Source of the DNA: Clostridiaceae bacterium
GTDB lineage: Bacteria > Bacillota > Clostridia > Peptostreptococcales > Peptostreptococcaceae
DNA length: 11,489 nucleotides
Direction of reading: 5' to 3'
Assembly (NCBI GenBank): GCA_902362365.1
Contig: CABIVQ010000024.1
Span: 1-11,489, forward strand
The first letter of the stretch is position 1. Each line of letters starts with the position of its first letter. Made by a program: the position numbers and the translations under genes. The notes beneath the pieces were generated by a model, which was not told where the DNA came from, ran no database searches, and saw only the letters and a list, made by a program, of their open reading frames with translations. Below, piece by piece: positions 6,606 to 11,489 of the stretch.

Positions 6606-6972
6606 TTATTTCTTATCTTCTTTATGTTTACTCATAAACTTAGAGATAAAGCTTAGTTTCTATACGTTTATCATATTGAGACCATGTGTTATCTCTCGTA
6701 TTTTCTCTTATTTGCTCTATTTTATTCATAGTCGCATCTACAGTATCTGCATAATTTAATATAATAGATTCTTCCATATTAGCTTTTTTAGGTGAGCCAT
6801 ACTCAAGTTTACCATGATGCTGTACTATGCAACCTTTTATCCTTCTAATAAAATCTTCATTAAAAGGTACTCCAGCATTCATAACTGCTCTATCTATCAT
6901 CTGTACTCCTATAACAATATGACCCTCTAATTCTCCTTCAAGAGTGTATTTAAAAGGACCATTATACTCAAG
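6606..6972 (-). pseudogene. C-terminal part of the broken YhaM-like HD nuclease
   Basis: The nuclease frame continues unchanged past the TAA at 6973-6975 for 110 codons. It begins LEYNGPFKYTLEGE and carries the later metal ligands of the HD domain: the H in ELEGHIVIG, the HH in CIVQHHGKLEYG and the D in LNYADTVDA. Near the end a second lesion occurs. The frame stops at 6640-6642 after ETKLYL, but the neighbouring frame reads SKFMSKHKEDKK to a TAA at 6606, which is the expected basic tail. One extra base or two missing bases near 6642 explains it. An internal ATG at 6900 lacks a ribosome site, so this part is probably not translated. Confidence 0.8.
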
Positions 6973-7536
6973 TTAATAAATTTTACCTATATCATGAAGC
7001 TTTGCACTTAATACTGCAATTTCTCTTCTTCTGCAATCATATCTATCACAAAGAACTTTAGTCAAATACATTACATTAAGAGTATGTTCAGCCAATCCTC
7101 CTATATAATTATGGTGCATAGATACTCCACCTATTCCTTTTTTAAATTTTTCAAGAAAACTTTCATCTTTAAAAAAATAATCATTTAGCTTTACAGCTTG
7201 TGGTGAAGTAATACATTCTTTTGTTATTTCATCTATATCTTGCATTATATCTTCAATAGGTCTTTTTACAGTTGCAAGATAGTCTTCAAGTTCATAATTT
7301 TCAATTACGTTTAAGTGAGAGACATCGATAACAAAATCCTTAGTCCCTTCGATTTCTACTACCTGTCCTGGTTCTAACTTTAGTTTTGGTGCTATTCTTG
7401 CATTTATGTATCCACTTTTATCACTTAATGTGTATAAAACCTTATTTCCATCTTTATATAATTTCTTCATTATCATAAGAGATATTTTTACATTTCCGTC
7501 TTTTAAATCTTGAAGAAAAACTTTTTTATTGGCCAT
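6973..7536 (-). pseudogene. N-terminal part of a YhaM-like 3'-5' exoribonuclease, broken by an in-frame stop
   Basis: YhaM-family proteins are cytoplasmic 3'-5' exonucleases of about 314 residues, with an N-terminal OB-fold and a C-terminal HD metal domain. Residues 5-75 fit the OB-fold (QDLKDGNVKISLMI; VEIEGTKDFVIDV). From residue 140 the HD domain begins (GGLAEHTLNV, H151), and the H181-D182 pair is in KLHDIGK. TAA then follows KIY at codon 188, where related proteins have Glu (KIYELEY), so GAA to TAA is the likely change. The remaining ligands lie beyond the stop, so the short product cannot be active. The start is ATG with AAGGAG nearby. The gene diverges from the deacetylase. Together the two parts would make about 310 residues, normal for the family. 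Confidence 0.8.
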
Positions 7537-7697
7537 GACTACTCTCCTTGTTTTTTCTTTAATCTGTAAACCACTAGTCTGATAGCTTTACGATGTTATT
7601 TATATATTAACCATCAACTATTATATTATTACACTAAGCTAGTAATCTATTTTACTAATATCTATGAGTTAGTTAACAAACTATTATATTGAAATAT

Positions 7698-7727
7698 TTG
7701 AACTAAGATTTATTTAAATGGTATAAT
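7698..7727 (+). promoter_or_regulatory. promoter of the deacetylase pseudogene
   Basis: TTGAAC (7698-7703), an 18-bp spacer and perfect TATAAT (7722-7727) lie 45 bases before the plus-strand ATG at 7773. AAGGAG (7761-7766) is well placed for that start. The control region is thus intact although the gene is not. Confidence 0.6.
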
Positions 7728-7772
7728 TAGGAAAACAATTGGGATTAAATACAAAATAATAAGGAGATTTTT

Positions 7773-8424
7773 ATGAAGAATTTAAAGATTATAATTCCTA
7801 TTATTTGTTGCTTAGTATTTGGTATTGGATGTAGCAATAATTCACATTCAGATATTGATAAAACGGATAATAGTAGCACTAATGATGTTGTTGTTGAAGT
7901 TGAATCAGAAGAGGAAGTTATAAATAAGATTATAGAAAAATATGACTCTATACAACCAACTGAATGGGGAGAAAAAGTTAATGGAGTAGTAAATAAAATT
8001 AATACAAATGAGAAAATAATAGCTTTAACATTTGATGCCTGTGGTGGTAAGTATGGTAGTGATTATGATAATGATTTAATTCAATATTTAATTGATGAAC
8101 AAATTCCAGCTACCCTTTTCGTAAATCGTAGATGGATAGAAGTAAATAAAGATAAATTTCTAGAATTGGCTAATAATAATTTATTTGAGATAGAAAATCA
8201 TGGTTATGAACATAGACCACTATCGGTAACTTCTAATTCTATATATGGAATAGATGGTACTGGTAGCATTAAAGGTGCTATAGATGAGATAAAACTTAAT
8301 GAAAAAACTATATATGAGCTTACAGGCAGAAAGACAAAATACTTTCGAGGGATTACAATACATATTAAAAGAGTTAAGAGATAAAGATTATAGTTTTGTA
8401 AAATTAGAAGATACTAATATTTAA
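7773..8424 (+). pseudogene. lipoprotein polysaccharide deacetylase with internal deletion
   Basis: NodB-type enzymes remove acetyl groups from cell-wall or surface sugars. An N-terminal signal (KIIIPIICCLVFGIGC) ends at a cysteine with a loose lipobox, pointing to a membrane-anchored lipoprotein. Motif 1 is ALTFDACGG (metal-binding Asp), and motif 2 is ENHGYEHRPLS (the two metal His). The ORF then runs to TGRKTKYFR and ends with an unrelated ITIHIKRVKR at 8384. In the next frame the bases give FEGLQYILKELRDKDYSFVK, then LEDTNI and a stop at 8424, exactly the ending of this family. The stretch between (the later catalytic motifs, by memory some 60 codons) is missing. The overlap TTTCGA at 8343-8348 fits both sides, suggesting a short-homology deletion. 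The product is presumably inactive. Confidence 0.85.
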
Positions 8425-8533
8425 AAACTTATATAGTGTACACATGCTTATTATTTTTCTAACATCGCTATCTATATAATATGAATGCGTAAAATAATAA
8501 TACTATATTCACAATATATGTATAATAAAAAAT

Positions 8534-8558
8534 ACCTAGCTTAAACTAGGTCTTTTTT
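8534..8558. terminator. bidirectional terminator between convergent genes
   Basis: ACCTAG / CTAGGT with a 6-nt loop, followed by CTTTTTTATT on the plus strand and by TATTTTTTATT on the minus strand. It serves both the deacetylase pseudogene and the convergent short-chain dehydrogenase. Bases 8425-8533 hold nothing else I can support. Confidence 0.8.
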
Positions 8559-8615
8559 ATTATTTATTTGATGTATTAACTTTAATAAATTTAAATAAAT
8601 ATATCTATTACCAAT

Positions 8616-9524
8616 CTAAGAACCAACTATATCTCCACCATTAGGGTGAAGAATTTGGCCGGACATATATCTAGAATCATCGCTTGCTAAAAATACAAAG
8701 CTAGTTGCAACTTCAAATGGCTGACCCGCTCTATTCATTGGAACTTTACTAGTTCCACTACCAAATGTCTCTACTTCCTTTGCTGAATAAGATGATGGAA
8801 TTAAAGGAGTCCAAATAGGTCCTGGAGCTACTCCATTTACTCTTATACCTTCATCCATCAAAGATTGTGAAAGTGATCTTGTAAATGTTAATATAGCACC
8901 TTTAGTTGCGCTATAGTCTATAAGTAATGGTTCACCTCTATAAGCTGTAATAGAAGTGGTATTGATTATACTTGATCCTTTTTTTAAATATGGAAGAGCT
9001 GCCTTTGTCATATAAAAAAAGGCATATACATTAGTTCTAAATGTATCATCTAATTGTTCTGCACTTATATCTAGTATACTTCTTTGAATAAATTGCACAG
9101 CATGATTATTCACTAAGATATCAATTTTACCGAAGCATTGTATTGTTTTTTCAACAACAACCTTAGACATCTCTTCATCTCTTAAATCACCTGGTATTAG
9201 TAAGCATCTTCTTCCCAAACGTTCTATATAAGCTTTAGTTTCATTTGCATCCTCATCTTCACATAAATAAGAAATAGCAATATCTGCTCCTTCTTTAGCA
9301 AAAGCATAAGCTACAGCTCTGCCTATTCCACTATCTCCACCAGTAATAATAGCTACTTTATTAAGTAATTTACAACTTCCACAATAATATGGATTATCAG
9401 ATATAGGTCTGGGGTTCATAAGATACTCTAAACCTGGCTGACAATTTTGATGCTGAGACGGAAATAATATCTTTACTTCTTCACATTTTTCTTTTGTGCC
9501 TATACTTTTATAAACTGGATACAT
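8616..9524 (-). CDS. short-chain dehydrogenase/reductase (YdaD/YhdF-like general stress type)
   Basis: This 302-residue NAD(P)-dependent oxidoreductase is of the classical SDR fold. The nucleotide motif is TGGDSGIG (61-68). NNHA (139-142) stands in place of the usual NNAG. The catalytic residues are S191, Y204 and K208 (YSATK), and PG-PIWTPLIPS follows. An extra N-terminal arm with FPSQHQNCQPGLEYLMNPRP (21-40) marks the subgroup of Bacillus YdaD and YhdF, sometimes labelled glucose 1-dehydrogenase-like or general stress protein 39. The true substrate of this subgroup is not settled. The ribosome site is AGGTGG before ATG. It is a single-gene unit between two hairpin terminators and is intact. 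A TATAAT at 9559-9554 may be its -10 box, but I see no convincing -35. Confidence 0.9.
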   Translation of the reverse strand: MYPVYKSIGTKEKCEEVKILFPSQHQNCQPGLEYLMNPRPISDNPYYCGSCKLLNKVAIITGGDSGIGRAVAYAFAKEGADIAISYLCEDEDANETKAYIERLGRRCLLIPGDLRDEEMSKVVVEKTIQCFGKIDILVNNHAVQFIQRSILDISAEQLDDTFRTNVYAFFYMTKAALPYLKKGSSIINTTSITAYRGEPLLIDYSATKGAILTFTRSLSQSLMDEGIRVNGVAPGPIWTPLIPSSYSAKEVETFGSGTSKVPMNRAGQPFEVATSFVFLASDDSRYMSGQILHPNGGDIVGS

Positions 9525-9681
9525 ATATAACCACCTTTAGCTATTAATTTATAATTATACACTTGCTCAATATAAATTATATTAATGCTTGAATTTACTT
9601 ATGACATTATATAGTTTATTAATACTTTTTTAGGTTGATAAGTACTTAATCTCTTCATACTTTTGAGACTTTAAACACATA

Positions 9682-9711
9682 AAAAAGTCTTCAGATTTAT
9701 GAAGACTTTTT
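9682..9711 (-). terminator. terminator of the kelch/mutarotase gene
   Basis: A perfect 12-bp stem AAAAAGTCTTCA / TGAAGACTTTTT with a 6-nt loop, 74 bases past the kelch gene stop. On the minus strand the stem runs into TTTTTTATG. The surrounding gap 9525-9784 holds no gene. Confidence 0.8.
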
Positions 9712-9784
9712 AACATATTATTAATCTCTTATTATGTTAAAATAGTAAGTGATTGAATATCTTTCATTTTACTAAGTACATATA

Positions 9785-10954
9785 TTATTTATCTAATATT
9801 GTACCAACATAAGTTCTATTAGTTCTAGTTCCAGGTTTTATTTCTCCATTTATTGAATATATCTTTTCACCATCTAAAACTACTCCTGCTCCACATGGTG
9901 CATCAAATGGAACTTCACCAATAGATTTCCAACTATTACTCTTTGCATTATATATTAATATTTTCTTATTCCATCTTAGCTCAGATGGGTCTGCTCCAAA
10001 ATATTTTTTCTTAAAATCGGCTAATTCCTCCCCATGTAACGTTCCTAATCTTTCAACTGCATAGTCATAAACTGTTTTATCAAATCCACCTACAACTAGC
10101 ATTTCTTCGTTATTAAGTTTAACTGAACTAGCACCTAATAAAGATATTTCTTTTCCATCTACTTTAACATCTGATACTTTTTCCCATTTATTCTTTTTCA
10201 TATTATATTTATAGCCATCAGTATAAGCTACTTTATCTCCACCACTAAATACATATATCTCACCATTTAATATTTGAGCAACAGCTTGGTTTCTAGTTTC
10301 TTCTCCTGGCATGGATGCTATTTCCTGTGTTTTTTTTGTTTTTAGATCAAATTTGTACATTTTATTACTAGCCTTACCATCTTGCTTTCCTAATCCAACA
10401 TATATATAATTCCCTTGTTTAACAGCTATTCCATCGCTAATTGTAAAAGGTAAATCTCCTATAAACTTTTCTTTCAACTTTCCTTTTTTATCAACAGAGA
10501 ATAGAGTTACATTATTTCCTTCTTTATCATCTGGACTTCCACCTATATAATAAACACCATCATCATCAGTTATTGAGCTTCCATACCCTATTTCATATTT
10601 TAATTTTGTATGGTTAACTTGCTTTAATCTTCCATTTTCTTGCTTTAATACATAAACATCAGGATAATGTTCTTTAGCCCCACCATCAACTACAGGCTTA
10701 TCAGGAAAGTTTGCTCCACCGCCAGCTATTATATATCCACCTGACTCTCCTACAAGTAATCCTGCTGTACCTATATTTTTATCTTGTCCAAATTGTGCTT
10801 CTAAATCACCTGCATGTTCCCAAAGTATTCTTTTTGCAGTTATTTTTTCACTACTAGATGCTGCTGCCTTTCCACCATGTCCTAAAGTACCTATCCCAAT
10901 AATAAATACTGATGCTATTGCAATTGCCATAGCTTTAGTTTTTTGTTTTCTCAT
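9785..10954 (-). CDS. secreted kelch-type N-acetylneuraminate mutarotase (cyclically permuted family)
   Basis: The protein probably speeds the alpha/beta interconversion of free sialic acid outside the cell, as NanM does. The start at 10954 (MRKQKTK) is chosen because GAGGGGG sits six bases upstream; an ATG at 10969 lies over that ribosome site. It gives 389 residues. A signal peptide covers about residues 1-32 (AMAIAIASVFIIGIGTLG, then a KAAA-SSS cleavage area). The rest is a six-bladed kelch propeller. Family signatures are IIAGGGANFPDKP near the N terminus and NGEIKPGTRTNRTY at the C terminus, both typical of NanM and of cyclically permuted mutarotases. Blade repeats include YYIGGS, YVFSGG and LVVGGF. 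No sialic acid uptake genes are seen nearby, so its partners must lie elsewhere. It is intact, with its own promoter and terminator. Confidence 0.88.
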   Translation of the reverse strand: MRKQKTKAMAIAIASVFIIGIGTLGHGGKAAASSSEKITAKRILWEHAGDLEAQFGQDKNIGTAGLLVGESGGYIIAGGGANFPDKPVVDGGAKEHYPDVYVLKQENGRLKQVNHTKLKYEIGYGSSITDDDGVYYIGGSPDDKEGNNVTLFSVDKKGKLKEKFIGDLPFTISDGIAVKQGNYIYVGLGKQDGKASNKMYKFDLKTKKTQEIASMPGEETRNQAVAQILNGEIYVFSGGDKVAYTDGYKYNMKKNKWEKVSDVKVDGKEISLLGASSVKLNNEEMLVVGGFDKTVYDYAVERLGTLHGEELADFKKKYFGADPSELRWNKKILIYNAKSNSWKSIGEVPFDAPCGAGVVLDGEKIYSINGEIKPGTRTNRTYVGTILDK

Positions 10955-11052
10955 AAAAATCCCCCTCATTATTTTTTATATTTATAATTAAATGGTATCT
11001 AAAAACCGTTTTCCTTTCAACAAATTATTTATTTTGATTTTACTTTCATTAT

Positions 11053-11081
11053 TCTATATACTCATAGTTTTTAACTATCAA
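11053..11081 (-). promoter_or_regulatory. putative promoter of the mutarotase gene
   Basis: Minus-strand TTGATA (11081-11076), a 17-bp spacer and TATAGA (11058-11053) lie about 100 bases before the start. A second, weaker candidate (TTGAAA, 17 bp, TACCAT) is nearer the gene. Confidence 0.45.
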
Positions 11082-11142
11082 GTTAAAGCATAAATTTAGT
11101 AATATTTGAAACTAATTTCTGATTTACGACATTATCTCAAAA

Positions 11143-11184
11143 TAAAAAAAATACCTCAATAACATATTGTTATCGAGGTATTTT
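11143..11184 (-). terminator. terminator of the rubrerythrin gene
   Basis: A 17-bp stem (11148-11164 with 11168-11184) has one mismatch that becomes a G-U pair in the minus-strand RNA, and a 3-nt loop. TATTTTTTTTATTTT follows on the minus strand, 50 bases after the rubrerythrin stop. Confidence 0.85.
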
Positions 11185-11233
11185 AAAATGTTAAAAAATG
11201 TTAAAATTTATTTATATAATAAGAAGCTTATTA

Positions 11234-11489
11234 TTAGTTTTGCTTTCCAAAATGTCTTTCTAATAATCCTAAGAATGCTTTACCATGTCTAGCTTCATCT
11301 TTACACATTTCATGAACTGTATCATGTATTGCATCTAATCCTAATTCTTTAGCTCTCTTAGCTAACTTTAATTTTCCATCAGTTGCACCGTACTCAGCTT
11401 CAACTCTTACTCTTAAGTTTTCTTTAGTATCAGCAACAACAACTTCTCCTAATAATTCAGCAAACTTAGCAGCATGTTCTGCTTCTTCG
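11234..11489 (-). CDS. rubrerythrin-family protein, C-terminal part only
   Basis: The last 84 residues of a rubrerythrin, cut by the window edge. It begins [15 protein letters not shown] and ends [27 protein letters not shown] and DEARHG are the two ExxH iron-ligand motifs of the ferritin-like diiron domain. Rubrerythrins reduce hydrogen peroxide in the cytoplasm of anaerobes. The protein ends right after the diiron helix with no C-terminal rubredoxin domain. It is therefore either the clostridial reverse rubrerythrin (rubredoxin domain at the N terminus, outside the window) or a diiron-only form. A strong terminator follows. Confidence 0.9.
   Translation of the reverse strand, partial: EEAEHAAKFAELLGEVVVADTKENLRVRVEAEYGATDGKLKLAKRAKELGLDAIHDTVHEMCKDEARHGKAFLGLLERHFGKQN

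Overview
The window is AT-rich, low-GC Firmicute DNA, most likely from a member of Clostridia. The signs are strong AGGAGG-type ribosome sites, sigma-A style promoters, a rubrerythrin of the clostridial oxidative-stress type, a cyclically permuted mutarotase and a YhaM-like HD nuclease. Nearly all genes lie on the minus strand; the one plus-strand gene is a broken polysaccharide deacetylase.

Region 1 (about 1-4640) looks like a mobile-element or phage remnant. Read along the minus strand it holds a family B DNA polymerase cut off just after motif C, then a 26-bp-arm perfect palindrome that contains the promoter of a large tyrosine recombinase, then an accessory coiled-coil protein directly abutting it, then a small helix-turn-helix protein. 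The recombinase frame is closed by a TAA, but the same frame stays open for 74 more codons up to the accessory gene. The recombinase plus accessory layout recalls the tnpB-tnpC end of Tn554-type elements; no tnpA is present.

Region 2 (about 4690-6500) holds a solitary initiator tRNA-fMet with its own promoter and a strong terminator. Immediately behind the terminator is the 5' stub of a pentapeptide-repeat protein. Upstream of the tRNA is an intact 378-residue protein ending in a toxin-type deaminase domain. No immunity gene is recognisable beside it.

Region 3 (about 6600-11489) is chromosomal in character. It has a YhaM-like HD nuclease pseudogene (in-frame stop plus a late frameshift), a divergent lipoprotein polysaccharide deacetylase pseudogene (internal deletion), an intact short-chain dehydrogenase, an intact secreted kelch-type sialic-acid mutarotase, and the 3' end of a rubrerythrin running off the right edge. 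Each of the last three has a clear hairpin terminator behind or near it.

The overall theme is decay around an old insertion region: five of the twelve protein genes are interrupted or truncated. The most interesting intact pieces are the deaminase protein and the recombinase control palindrome.
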